Shown here one piece after another: positions 27,241-34,960 of a stretch of DNA of 40,380 nt; the first letter of the stretch is position 1; the number at the start of each line of letters is the position of its first letter. The stretch is taken from assembly GCA_038131165.1 (NCBI GenBank), contig JAYPOZ010000032.1, positions 1 to 40,380 of the forward strand, in the 5' to 3' direction. The DNA is from UBA6544 sp038131165. Its GTDB lineage: Bacteria; Pseudomonadota; Alphaproteobacteria; UBA8366. A program made the translations under genes and the position numbers. The notes beneath the pieces are model-generated. The model was not told where the DNA came from, made no database searches, and saw only the letters and a program-made list of their open reading frames with translations.

Positions 27241-27774
27241 ATGAGCAGCATTCACTATCTCTTTCCGCAAGACGCCGAAGGCGCGGCAGAATCGCATTTG
27301 CCCGATCTGCGCGGTGCTCATCCAAAGGTGTTGTCTCTCTTTGAGTTTTGGCTGAGCAGATGCGGCGAGAGACGCTTCCCCAAACGTTCTGATTTCGACG
27401 TAATGGATTTCGCCCCCTGGATGGGCAACCTCTCGTTGGTGGAACTGATCGATGAGGGGAGGGATTACCGGTATCGCGTACACGGCACGAACAAAGTCGA
27501 CTATCTCGGGCGCGACCTGACCGGGCGCTGCGTCTCCGAATTACCGTTGGATCAAGCTGCGATCGTCAGAGAAGAATATGACCGCGTGGTAAGCTCCGGA
27601 GTGCCGCATTTTGTAAATCGCCCGCACATCAATGGCGATAAGGATTTTCTTAGAACCAACAAACTTATGTTACCGCTATCCAAAGATATGGCGGCCGTCG
27701 AAATCATTTTGGTTGGCTTGTATAGCTGGTTCGGACGGATTTCCGCTGAGCCGAAATCTATTCTGGGGGATTGA
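27241..27774 (+). CDS. PAS_5-type sensory domain protein (second copy)
   Basis: A 177-residue protein from ATG 27241 (a GTG at 27232 would add three residues). It carries the same pattern as the protein at 22963-23454: LSLFEFWLSRCGERRFPKRSDFD, then YRYRVHGTNKVDYLGRDLTG, and a closing NKLMLPLSKD segment where the other has SRLLLPLAS. The two are clear paralogues but diverged. This one also lacks any output domain. It is 115 bases after the VOC gene and 126 bases before the CheW gene. Spacer 27775-27900 is AT-rich and may hold the CheW promoter. Confidence 0.82.
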   Translation: MSSIHYLFPQDAEGAAESHLPDLRGAHPKVLSLFEFWLSRCGERRFPKRSDFDVMDFAPWMGNLSLVELIDEGRDYRYRVHGTNKVDYLGRDLTGRCVSELPLDQAAIVREEYDRVVSSGVPHFVNRPHINGDKDFLRTNKLMLPLSKDMAAVEIILVGLYSWFGRISAEPKSILGD

Positions 27775-27900
27775 CTGCGGTGGCGCCTTCCCCGCTTGGT
27801 GTGGAATGGTAATCTTCTGGTCATTAACCAACTTTAAACACTTGCGGTTTATTGCTATGTCCGTATTTACGCGCAGAGACGATGCCGGGAGAGATAGACG

Positions 27901-28443
27901 ATGAGCGAACTAATGGCGGTCGAAAATGATGGCCATCACGTGGTGATGGAAGGCGAGCAGCAATATGTCACGATGACGATTGCGGGTCAGCTGTTTGGCG
28001 TGCCGATCATGCAAGTCGAGGATATCGTGGAGCCCGACCGGATCACCAAAGTGCCGCTTGCCTCCAAGCAAATTGCGGGTGTGATGAATCTGCGTGGACG
28101 CGTGGTCACCGTAATCGATCTCAAGCAATGCCTCGGATCTAAGAACGGCAATGGGGCACCGCGCCTGATCGAGGGTGACGGCAGCGATGATGGGAAAGGG
28201 GAGAAATCGGCGGTCGAGCAGAAATTCTCGATCACGGTCGAGAAGAACCACAGCTTGTACACGCTGCTGGTCGATAATATCGGGGACGTGCGCGCCTTGC
28301 CGGATAGCGGCCTTGAGAATGTGCCGCCCAATCTAGATGCTTCGTTCAGAAAGGTGGCGTCGGGGGTCTACCGTCTTCAGGGCGAGCTCTTGGTCGTACT
28401 GGATGTGGACAAGGTATTCGAACTCCTGATCGAAGCGTCATAG
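27901..28443 (+). CDS. cheW: CheW-like chemotaxis coupling protein
   Basis: A 180-residue single CheW domain preceded by GGGAGAG. QQYVTMTIAGQLFGVPIMQV, then LASKQIAGVMNLRGRVVTVIDL is the standard first half. ALPDSGLENVPPNL and GVYRLQGELLVVLDVDKVFE close the domain. A short Gly/Asp/Lys-rich insertion (residues about 80-103) interrupts the domain and is longer than in most CheW. CheW links chemoreceptors to the CheA kinase on the inner side of the membrane. No CheA, receptor or flagellar gene is in the window. A strong terminator follows, so this is probably the last gene of its unit or a single-gene unit. Confidence 0.9.
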   Translation: MSELMAVENDGHHVVMEGEQQYVTMTIAGQLFGVPIMQVEDIVEPDRITKVPLASKQIAGVMNLRGRVVTVIDLKQCLGSKNGNGAPRLIEGDGSDDGKGEKSAVEQKFSITVEKNHSLYTLLVDNIGDVRALPDSGLENVPPNLDASFRKVASGVYRLQGELLVVLDVDKVFELLIEAS

Positions 28444-28474
28444 ACGGCGTCTTCATTTTCATCGAGCGACGGGG

Positions 28475-28508
28475 CGCCTGGCAGGAAATTTGCCAGGCGT
28501 TTTCTTTT
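28475..28508 (+). terminator. Rho-independent terminator after cheW
   Basis: CGCCTGGCA (28475-28483) pairs perfectly with TGCCAGGCG (28491-28499) around a 7-base loop, followed by TTTTCTTTT. It lies 31 bases past the cheW stop and 35 bases before the epimerase gene start, so the epimerase should have its own promoter or depend on read-through. Confidence 0.93.
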
Positions 28509-28543
28509 GAGGCATTGAGGCCGTCGTTCGACGAGGAAGGAAT

Positions 28544-29545
28544 ATGCCAGTGGTCGAGAAAACATCGCTTGTCACCGGTGCGGCCGGATTTATCGGCAGC
28601 CATATCGTAGACCGTCTCCTCGCGGCGGAGCACCGGGTCGTGGGGGTGGACAATTTTTCGACCGGGCGGGTCGAAAACATCGTCCATCTGCGGAATGAAG
28701 GGCGCTTCACGTTCGTGGAGGCCGATATCTGCGATCTCGACGCCATGCGCAAGGCCATGTCCGGCATCGAATGGGTGTTCCATATTGCCGGGATTGGCGA
28801 CATCGTTCCCTCGATCGAGGCGCCGCTCGACTATCACCGAGCCAATGTGGACGGCACGGCAAGCTGTCTGGAAGCCGCCCGCGCGAACGGCGTGCACCGC
28901 TTCCTCTATGCGGCTTCTTCGACCTGCTATGGCCTCGCAACCGTCTTTCCGACACCGGAAGACCATCCGATACAGCCGGAATTCCCCTATGCCTTGTCGA
29001 AGTATATGGGGGAGGAGCTGGTGCTGCATTGGGGCCAGGTCTACAACATGTCCGTCGCGTCGTTGCGCATGTTCAATGTCTATGGGCCGCGAAGCCGGAC
29101 CACGGGGGCCTACGGGGCGGTCTTTGGCGTTTTCCTGGCACAGAAATTGGCTGGTAGGCCCTTTACCGTCGTGGGAGATGGTGAGCAGACGCGGGATTTT
29201 ACTTATGTCAGCGATATTGCCGATGCCTTTCTCACGGTCGCGGCCAGCGATCTGACGTGCGAGGCCGTCAATGTCGGCTCGGGCGGCACGTATAGCATCA
29301 ACCGGCTGGTCGATCTGCTGGGCGGCGAGCGGGTCTACATCCCAAAACGGCCGGGCGAGCCGGATCGTACGTTCGCCGATGTCTCGCGCATCGAAGCGGC
29401 GACGGGTTGGCGGGCCCAGGTCGATTTCGAGGAGGGGGTGAGCCGAATGCTGTCGCATATCGAGAATTGGCGCGATGCGCCGATCTGGACACCCGAGACC
29501 ATCGCCGACGCGACGCAGGACTGGTTCAAGTACCTCTCGAAATAA
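28544..29545 (+). CDS. NAD-dependent sugar epimerase/dehydratase (extended SDR)
   Basis: A 333-residue extended short-chain dehydrogenase preceded by AGGAAGGA. The nucleotide-binding motif is TGAAGFIG (11-18), the catalytic pair is Tyr149 and Lys153 in YALSKYMGEE, and Ser125/Ser126 supply the active-site hydroxyl. GDGEQTRDFTYVSDIADAFL is the substrate-loop motif of UDP-hexose 4-epimerases and related enzymes. It likely interconverts a nucleotide sugar in the cytoplasm for a surface polysaccharide, although no glycosyltransferase is nearby. The gene is convergent with the Gfo/Idh/MocA gene, with 9 bases between their stops. Confidence 0.9.
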   Translation: MPVVEKTSLVTGAAGFIGSHIVDRLLAAEHRVVGVDNFSTGRVENIVHLRNEGRFTFVEADICDLDAMRKAMSGIEWVFHIAGIGDIVPSIEAPLDYHRANVDGTASCLEAARANGVHRFLYAASSTCYGLATVFPTPEDHPIQPEFPYALSKYMGEELVLHWGQVYNMSVASLRMFNVYGPRSRTTGAYGAVFGVFLAQKLAGRPFTVVGDGEQTRDFTYVSDIADAFLTVAASDLTCEAVNVGSGGTYSINRLVDLLGGERVYIPKRPGEPDRTFADVSRIEAATGWRAQVDFEEGVSRMLSHIENWRDAPIWTPETIADATQDWFKYLSK

Positions 29546-29554
29546 GCGGCGGAA

Positions 29555-30529
29555 TCAGTCGACGGTTACCGTTTCGCCGGTCTCTGCGGATTTGACGATC
29601 GCTTCGAAGACGGCAATGCCGTGAACCGCCTCTCGGTCGCTGAGGGGATATTCCGCTTTGCCCACGACCGCATCGGCGAACGCTTCCAATTCGGCTCTTT
29701 CCTTGTCGAAGGCCGGATACTCGACCACTTCGGCAGGCCCTTCCATCGGTTGAAAAACCAACGGCGATTCGTCGCGCAACTCAAGCCAACCCTTGGTGCC
29801 GAAGATTTGGAGACGCATGGTTCGGGCCGTTGCACCCAATGTCGCAAAACACGCCGACATGCCGCTTTCAAAACGAAACGTCATCGACGTCGTATCGTCA
29901 ATCGGCAAATCGGTGACCAACCGCAGGCTCTGGGCATGGACGGTTTGGATCGGGCCGCACAGGCAGATCAGCAGATCCAGCATATGGATGCCGATCGGGC
30001 TCATTGACCCAGCCGGTGTCTCGTCGGCATCCGTTCGCCAGTGCCCGACTGCATGACGAAGGCTTGGATTGCCAGAGAAATTGGCGTCGGCATGGATGAC
30101 CTTGCCGATATCGCCGAGCTCAATACGCTTTTTCATCTCCATCACAGGCGGCAGGAAGCGCCTGTTGTGACCTAAAGCCAGGACCAGGCCGGCGCGTTGC
30201 GCGTCGTCGACCGATACCTGAGCGGAAGCCTTATCGAGCGTAAAAGGTTTTTCAACGAAGATGTGTTTGCCGGCCTTTGCGGCCGCCGACATTTGTTCCG
30301 CATGCTGCGTATGTGGCGTGGCGAGTACGACCGCCGCCACGGAAGGATCACCAAGGGCGTCCGCATAATCGGCGCTCAGCGGAAAGCCTTGAGCGCGGGC
30401 ATAATCCTGGACCTTCGAGGGCGTCCTCGTCACACCCCGGACAAAGCTGATTTTATCGCTCTTCCCCTGCACCGAATCCACAAGGACCTGTCCCCAGCGG
30501 CCAAGTCCGATGATGGCGCAATTCAGCAT
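29555..30529 (-). CDS. Gfo/Idh/MocA-family oxidoreductase
   Basis: A 324-residue protein with an N-terminal Rossmann fold (LNCAIIGLGRWGQ), the family EKP motif in IFVEKPFTLDKAS, and DETPAGSMSPIGIHMLDLL in the C-terminal half, where the catalytic histidine usually sits. GGGAAGG upstream supports the start. It probably oxidises or reduces a sugar or sugar alcohol with NAD(P). The neighbouring epimerase suggests sugar metabolism. It lies 22 bases after the mlaC stop on the same strand, so it may be transcribed with that gene. The substrate is unknown. Confidence 0.9.
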   Translation of the reverse strand: MLNCAIIGLGRWGQVLVDSVQGKSDKISFVRGVTRTPSKVQDYARAQGFPLSADYADALGDPSVAAVVLATPHTQHAEQMSAAAKAGKHIFVEKPFTLDKASAQVSVDDAQRAGLVLALGHNRRFLPPVMEMKKRIELGDIGKVIHADANFSGNPSLRHAVGHWRTDADETPAGSMSPIGIHMLDLLICLCGPIQTVHAQSLRLVTDLPIDDTTSMTFRFESGMSACFATLGATARTMRLQIFGTKGWLELRDESPLVFQPMEGPAEVVEYPAFDKERAELEAFADAVVGKAEYPLSDREAVHGIAVFEAIVKSAETGETVTVD

Positions 30530-30551
30530 CTTATCTGGAGCCTTCCCGACG

Positions 30552-31202
30552 TTAGCTGGCCTTTGCGGCTGCCATTCGGTCCAATTGAGTACGAAGTATA
30601 TTAATCAGACCGTCGACGCCGCGTTGTCGCAGGACGGCATTGAACTCCGCCTTCTGGGTGACCAGCATGCTGACCCCTTCAACGACGACATCAATGATTT
30701 TCAGGCGGTCATCGATGCGGCGCACACGCCAGTCTACTTTCAAGGCGCGGCCATTGCTGTTGGTAATCTGAGTGCGTACAAAGACGTCGGATTGACCTGC
30801 TTTGATCGTTTTTTGCACGTTCACCGTCTCGCCGGCATAGCCGCCGAAACGGATGGAATAGGTTTTTAGAATCCATTCCTCGAAAAGCGTCTGATATTGC
30901 GTCTTTTGTTCGTCCGACATTTCCCGCCAGAACTTTCCGGCTGCAAAGCGTCCGATTTTCTCCATCGCGAAATCGTCGCCCAGGACTGCACGGAACTTTT
31001 TCTCGCGCTCGTCGAGGCTACCGCCTTGGTCGCGCAGGACGGAAATCGCCTCGTCTGCCAGACCCTGGATGAAAAGCGCCGGCTGGCCGGTTTGGTCCTC
31101 CGCGGATGCTGCGGATTGCGCCGGAAGGCCAAGTATGACGGCCGTTGCGAATAAGCTCAAAATATACGAAAAGAAATTACGTTTTGAAACGGAAGGACTC
31201 AT
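30552..31202 (-). CDS. mlaC: MlaC-family phospholipid-binding periplasmic protein
   Basis: A 216-residue precursor with a Sec signal peptide (hydrophobic residues about 11-28, cleavage near AASA). The mature part has the MlaC/Ttg2D pattern: LGDDFAMEKIGRFAAGKFWR, then EEWILKTYSIRFGGYAGE and LKVDWRVRRIDDRLKIIDVV. Its closing VDGLINILRTQL is typical. MlaC carries phospholipids between the outer and inner membranes with the MlaFEDB transporter. None of mlaD, mlaE or mlaF lies next to it here, so it is an orphan. It may share a transcript with the downstream oxidoreductase. Confidence 0.93.
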   Translation of the reverse strand: MSPSVSKRNFFSYILSLFATAVILGLPAQSAASAEDQTGQPALFIQGLADEAISVLRDQGGSLDEREKKFRAVLGDDFAMEKIGRFAAGKFWREMSDEQKTQYQTLFEEWILKTYSIRFGGYAGETVNVQKTIKAGQSDVFVRTQITNSNGRALKVDWRVRRIDDRLKIIDVVVEGVSMLVTQKAEFNAVLRQRGVDGLINILRTQLDRMAAAKAS

Positions 31203-31706
31203 TCCACAAATACCTCAATTCTCGATAAATCGGGTCTTCGGCGGCATCGCGCCTCTGTCTGCGGTCAACCTATCGGGACAACAATAGAGAAAAACCGTTA
31301 ACAAGTTGCAAATCCAGCGACGCGAGGAGGGCTTACCCGTATCATACGAATCGTTTCACCCAACGTTAGGAGCGCTGCTCTACACGCCGGTCATGAAATT
31401 GGCAAGAGTGCCTATTCCGCCAAGCATGCTCGAATGACCTGCGAGTGAAACTCGGCGGGCCGGATATTGCTTTGGGAACCTGTCCAAATAGTGACGAAAG
31501 CTGTTCGTTATGAGGATTTATTGCGGTGACTTTGCACTGGTCGGTTTGTTGTTGGGGCAAGCCTCTCCGCCGTCACATATTTCTGTGATGGGGCGCTGTT
31601 GCAGTAGCCGCAAAGGCCAAAATAGGGACTCGCAACCGGAAGCCTCGTTTTCGCTTCCCGTCTCATCGACGTCCTATGGGTTTGAGCGGGGGACTTCCTC
31701 CGCCGT
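31203..31706. other. 504-bp spacer without a supported gene
   Basis: This is the longest gap in the window. It should contain the mlaC promoter near its left end and the 3' end of the SUMF1-fold gene at its right end. An ORF of 66 codons at 31510-31710 has no ribosome site and an unpatterned product, so it is not called. A weak hairpin (GGAAGC 31638-31643 with GCTTCC 31653-31658, 9-base loop) lies about 50 bases past the SUMF1-fold stop and could end that transcript. No tRNA, repeat or small-RNA signature was recognised. Confidence 0.5.
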
Positions 31707-32645
31707 CTAGGGCTTTAGGGTCAATGCGACGCGAAAGCCGTTGCGGTAGATACGCGCATCTTTATCGATCTTGCTCCGGTTTCCCGAGCGCACGAAACGG
31801 GCGATGCTGATCCATGAGCCACCCCGGAGAACCCGTTGCGAGCACCGCCCGTCTTTGATCCAGGCGGCACCGTCGGACGGGGCACCATCGTACGTCTTGT
31901 GCCAACAGTCCTCGGTCCATTCCCATGCATTGCCGGCGGTGTCGTGCAGGCCAAATGCGTTCGGCTGAAAACTGCCGACAGGCGAGGTTCTTACATAACC
32001 GTCGTAGCATTCGTGCGGCGCCATTTGCGGAAACTCTCCCGGCATTGACCCATCGCGATCGAAGACATTGGCGAAACGACAGGCTTGTTCGGCATCGGAA
32101 CCCCAGAACCGGGGCGTGCCGGTGCCCGCACGCGCGGCATATTCCCATTCGGCTTCGGAAGGGAGGCGGTAGGGCCTCCCGGTCCTTGCGGCAAGCCATG
32201 AAACATAAGCCTTGGCATCGTCCCAGCTGATGCAGACGGCCGGATGATCGTCTTCCTGAGGATATCCCGGATCGTGCCAGTCTTTGGCCGCATCGGTGGC
32301 GAACTTATCGCCTGTCCAATACTTGCAGCTGCCACCCGAACGCTTCGTTTCGTGCACGAAGACTGCATATTGCCGCCGGGTGACTTCGAATTGGCCAATG
32401 CCAAAGGCCGCCGTCAGGCGGACGGGATGCACTGGCAGTTCCCGTGCCGCGCGCTTCTTCGGGACGCCTTCGCGCTGGGTGACGGATTGGGGCGTTCCCA
32501 TGAAGTATGCGCCTGCCGGCACGACGACCATTTTCGGGCATTCGTCGCAGTCCCGGAAGGTTTGGAGCTCGGCGCTTGTCGAGATGGGGCTCAGGAGCGC
32601 AAACGAAACAGCCGCAATAATTGTGAATATACCCGGATGCGCCAT
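31707..32645 (-). CDS. Exported SUMF1/formylglycine-generating-enzyme-fold protein without the catalytic cysteines
   Basis: A 312-residue precursor with a signal peptide (MAHPGIFTIIAAVSFALL...). The mature protein has the FGE-sulfatase (SUMF1) fold: MVVVPAGAYFMGTP, RLPSEAEWEYAARAGTGTP, GLHDTAGNAWEWTEDCW and RVLRGGSWISIARFVRSGNR. In true formylglycine-generating enzymes the segment after RGGS carries two cysteines; here those positions are Ile and Val. So it is unlikely to make formylglycine and belongs with the broader SUMF1-like group (PvdO and others). Eight cysteines elsewhere fit disulfides in the periplasm. It starts 18 bases after the FolB-like gene on the same strand and may share its transcript. 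Confidence 0.88.
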   Translation of the reverse strand: MAHPGIFTIIAAVSFALLSPISTSAELQTFRDCDECPKMVVVPAGAYFMGTPQSVTQREGVPKKRAARELPVHPVRLTAAFGIGQFEVTRRQYAVFVHETKRSGGSCKYWTGDKFATDAAKDWHDPGYPQEDDHPAVCISWDDAKAYVSWLAARTGRPYRLPSEAEWEYAARAGTGTPRFWGSDAEQACRFANVFDRDGSMPGEFPQMAPHECYDGYVRTSPVGSFQPNAFGLHDTAGNAWEWTEDCWHKTYDGAPSDGAAWIKDGRCSQRVLRGGSWISIARFVRSGNRSKIDKDARIYRNGFRVALTLKP

Positions 32646-32663
32646 CGTAGAGCCGCCCTGCTG

Positions 32664-33098
32664 CTATTCCCCGACCGCCAACCGCAAGGGCTGGAGATCG
32701 GAGGTGGGTTCCGTATGTTGATGCTGGGCGAGCTGGAAGCCGCCCGTGCCGGCCGCGCATTCCAGGGCCACGGATTCGACCCTGGCATCTCCCAGACACT
32801 GCTCCGCGATGGCTTCGCTCAAGCTTTCGAGATCTCGGTGGCTGCCGCTTTGCGCAATCGATTTCGCTGCCGTTACCACGCTGTGGTAGCACACGACGGA
32901 TTTATAACGATCCGCCGCGAAATCGGTTGGCAGGGCGACCTCTAAGTCGACAGATAGGGCTAGCGGCTCGCTTTGACCGCCGTGCCGCCAGTCGAGAGCC
33001 AAGCCGCGAACGAAAATATGGTAGGTGGTAATATCGCCGAGATCCACGGAGCGATCCTTCCCTATATGCTTGCCTTCCCGTATCACATCCTGTGCCAT
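32664..33098 (-). CDS. Dihydroneopterin aldolase (FolB)-like protein, probably not a full enzyme
   Basis: Start ATG 33098 (GGGCGGG upstream) is preferred over TTG 33122. The 144-residue product follows the FolB pattern in order: YHIFVRGLALDWRHGGQSEP, LSVDLEVALPTDFAADRYKSVVCYHSV with Tyr71, then DLESLSEAIAEQCLGDARVESVALE with Glu91. In folate-pathway FolB the last strand ends in a Lys-Pro that carries the catalytic lysine. Here the corresponding place reads ECAAG, and the N-terminal glutamate is not obvious. It diverges from folP by 47 bases, which supports the family call. Either a diverged aldolase or a FolB-fold protein with another role. Confidence 0.68.
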   Translation of the reverse strand: MAQDVIREGKHIGKDRSVDLGDITTYHIFVRGLALDWRHGGQSEPLALSVDLEVALPTDFAADRYKSVVCYHSVVTAAKSIAQSGSHRDLESLSEAIAEQCLGDARVESVALECAAGTGGFQLAQHQHTEPTSDLQPLRLAVGE

Positions 33099-33145
33099 AT
33101 GACCCGCCCATTTTGGCGACAATTTCGCGTCGAAAGATTAATTAA

Positions 33146-34036
33146 ATGAGATGGACCGATCGATTCGACTGGCAGAGCCGAACTTTCGTGATGGGTATTT
33201 TGAATGCGACACCGGATTCGTTTTCGGGAGACGGCGTACTCTCGGGCGTGGACGCTGTAGCGAGCGCCCTGTCCCTAGCGCGCGCGCAATTGGAAGCCGG
33301 TGCGGATATCCTCGATATCGGAGGTGAAAGCACCCGTCCGGGCGCGCTGCCACTAGATGCGCCGGCGGAATGTGCCAGGGTCGTGCCCGTCATCGAAGCG
33401 GTAAGGGCGGCGTTTCCCGATGCCATCCTGTCGATCGACACATATCGCGCGGCGGTCGCCGCGGCGGCACTCGACGCCGGGGCGAATATCGTCAATGACG
33501 TCTGGGCGCTGAGGGGAGATCCGGATATGGCGGGATTGCTCGCCGCCCGCGAAGTGCCGGTCATATTGATGCACAACCGGAGCCGTCCCGACGATGTCTC
33601 CCGGGCGGCACGGATAGGCGCCGAATATCGAGGAGCAAATTACCGCGATGTCGTTGACGAGGTGGCGCAAGCGCTGCTGGCCCGTATCGACGCAGCGGTC
33701 GCGGCCGGGATCGCGCGGGATCGTATCGTCGTCGATCCGGGCATCGGATTCGGTAAGACCGTTACGCAGAATTTGGCGCTGATCAACCATCTGCCGCGAT
33801 TAAAGGAGATTGTGGACTGCCCGATCCTTGTGGGTCCCAGTCGGAAGTCCTTCATCGGACGCATTTTGGACGTGGCGGTTGAAGACCGCTTGGAAGGCAC
33901 GGCGGCGGCAGTCGCGGCGAGCGCGATGCGGGACGCGGATATCGTCCGCGTTCACGATGTAAAAGAAATGGTGCGCGTGGTGCGCGTGATCGACCGGTTG
34001 AAAGCGGCGCCCGCCGATGGGGGAGGGTCCGCATGA
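33146..34036 (+). CDS. folP: Dihydropteroate synthase
   Basis: A 296-residue DHPS. VMGILNATPDSFSGDG is the pterin-binding first signature, DILDIGGESTRPGA the second, and GIGFGKTVTQNL and GPSRKSFIG the third and fourth regions. It joins 6-hydroxymethyl-dihydropterin pyrophosphate with p-aminobenzoate to dihydropteroate, in the cytoplasm. The folK start overlaps its stop (ATGA at 34033-34036), so they are coupled. The ribosome site is weak and the 47-bp gap to the divergent FolB-like gene must hold both promoters. Confidence 0.97.
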   Translation: MRWTDRFDWQSRTFVMGILNATPDSFSGDGVLSGVDAVASALSLARAQLEAGADILDIGGESTRPGALPLDAPAECARVVPVIEAVRAAFPDAILSIDTYRAAVAAAALDAGANIVNDVWALRGDPDMAGLLAAREVPVILMHNRSRPDDVSRAARIGAEYRGANYRDVVDEVAQALLARIDAAVAAGIARDRIVVDPGIGFGKTVTQNLALINHLPRLKEIVDCPILVGPSRKSFIGRILDVAVEDRLEGTAAAVAASAMRDADIVRVHDVKEMVRVVRVIDRLKAAPADGGGSA

Positions 34037-34527
34037 CGGCGTTGGTCTATATCGGAATCGGGACCAATACCGGCGACCGGGTCGAGAACCTCCGCCAGGC
34101 GCTGGAACGGTTGGACGGAATCATGGCGCTCGACCAGCTATCGGGTGTCTACGAGACCGCGCCCAAATACGTCTTGGATCAACCGCGTTTTCTGAACATG
34201 GCGGTCGGCGGCGAGACCGCGCTCGATCCGCTGCAATTGCTCGAGAAGCTCAAGGCCTTCGAGATCGAGATGGGCCGCCTGCCGTCCGAGGAGCGCTACG
34301 GTCCCCGTCTGATCGACCTCGACATTCTCTTCTACGGCGACACGGTGGTCGAGAAATCGGGATTGTCGATTCCTCATCCCTTATTGCCGGAGCGCGAGTT
34401 CGTGCTCCGGCCACTGGCCGATATCGCCGCCGCAAAGCGTCATCCCGTGACGGGCCGGACGGTGATCGAAATGCTGGCGGCCCTTGAAGGCAACGGCGAA
34501 GCGAAGCAGTTCCCGATCGATGTGTAG
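34033..34527 (+). CDS. folK: HPPK, 2-amino-4-hydroxy-6-hydroxymethyldihydropteridine pyrophosphokinase
   Basis: A 164-residue HPPK of standard length. YIGIGTNTGDRVENLRQAL is the N-terminal motif, and RYGPRLIDLDILFYGD contains the catalytic/metal-binding aspartates. IPHPLLPEREFVLRPLADI is the usual C-terminal motif. It transfers pyrophosphate from ATP to 6-hydroxymethyl-dihydropterin, providing the substrate of FolP. Coupled to folP by the ATGA overlap. Ends 50 bases before an Hpt protein gene, which may be read from the same transcript. Confidence 0.97.
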   Translation: MTALVYIGIGTNTGDRVENLRQALERLDGIMALDQLSGVYETAPKYVLDQPRFLNMAVGGETALDPLQLLEKLKAFEIEMGRLPSEERYGPRLIDLDILFYGDTVVEKSGLSIPHPLLPEREFVLRPLADIAAAKRHPVTGRTVIEMLAALEGNGEAKQFPIDV

Positions 34528-34577
34528 AGCGCGTCTGTGTCATACTCCGGTAAGTCTTTGGGTTTATTCGTAGACGC

Positions 34578-34955
34578 ATGACGTTTCCGCCAGAGATTCA
34601 AAAACGGCTCGAAGAGCTCCGCGGCGAATTTGTGCTGCAATCCCGCAGGCAGGTCGACGAGCTGTCCGGCTTGCTCGCGGATTGCGACGAAGACTCTGCC
34701 GAGGAGGTCGCGTCGCTGATGAAACGCGCCCTGCACGATCTCAAGGGGCAGGCGGCGACATTCGGATTTCCCCAGGTCTCCGACCTCGCCCGCTCGGCCG
34801 AGACTTATGTCGCGACGCTCTCGGAGTACGACGGCTCCGCGACCCGGGAGTTGACCGCGCTGTTCGAGACCATCCGCGTCCATTTGGCGGAGGTGCCCGA
34901 CGAGGACGCGCCGGACTCGGGCGATTGGATGGGCACCGCGCCGGTCACGCCGTAG
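34578..34955 (+). CDS. Single-domain Hpt (histidine phosphotransfer) protein
   Basis: A 125-residue, mostly helical protein. The motif LMKRALHDLKGQAATFGFPQ is the Hpt signature, with His53 the phosphorylation site and the flanking HxxKG kept. The remaining sequence supplies helices of the four-helix bundle and ends in an acidic tail (PDEDAPDSGDWMG). Hpt proteins relay phosphate between a hybrid kinase and a response regulator. No kinase or regulator is nearby, and the gene sits directly after folK, 50 bases away. Its stop is only 5 bases from the end of the convergent acyl-CoA dehydrogenase gene. Confidence 0.85.
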   Translation: MTFPPEIQKRLEELRGEFVLQSRRQVDELSGLLADCDEDSAEEVASLMKRALHDLKGQAATFGFPQVSDLARSAETYVATLSEYDGSATRELTALFETIRVHLAEVPDEDAPDSGDWMGTAPVTP

Positions 34956-34960
34956 ATCCG

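Noticed and set aside
27781..27795. Possible sigma-54 promoter (GG-N10-GC) before cheW
   Set aside because: Only the GG and GC pairs match; the -12 region lacks the TTGC core. The match is too loose in GC-rich DNA to claim.
31510..31710. Small ORF of 66 codons in the long spacer before mlaC
   Set aside because: No ribosome site, no compositional pattern, and it overlaps the 3' end of the SUMF1-fold gene on the other strand.
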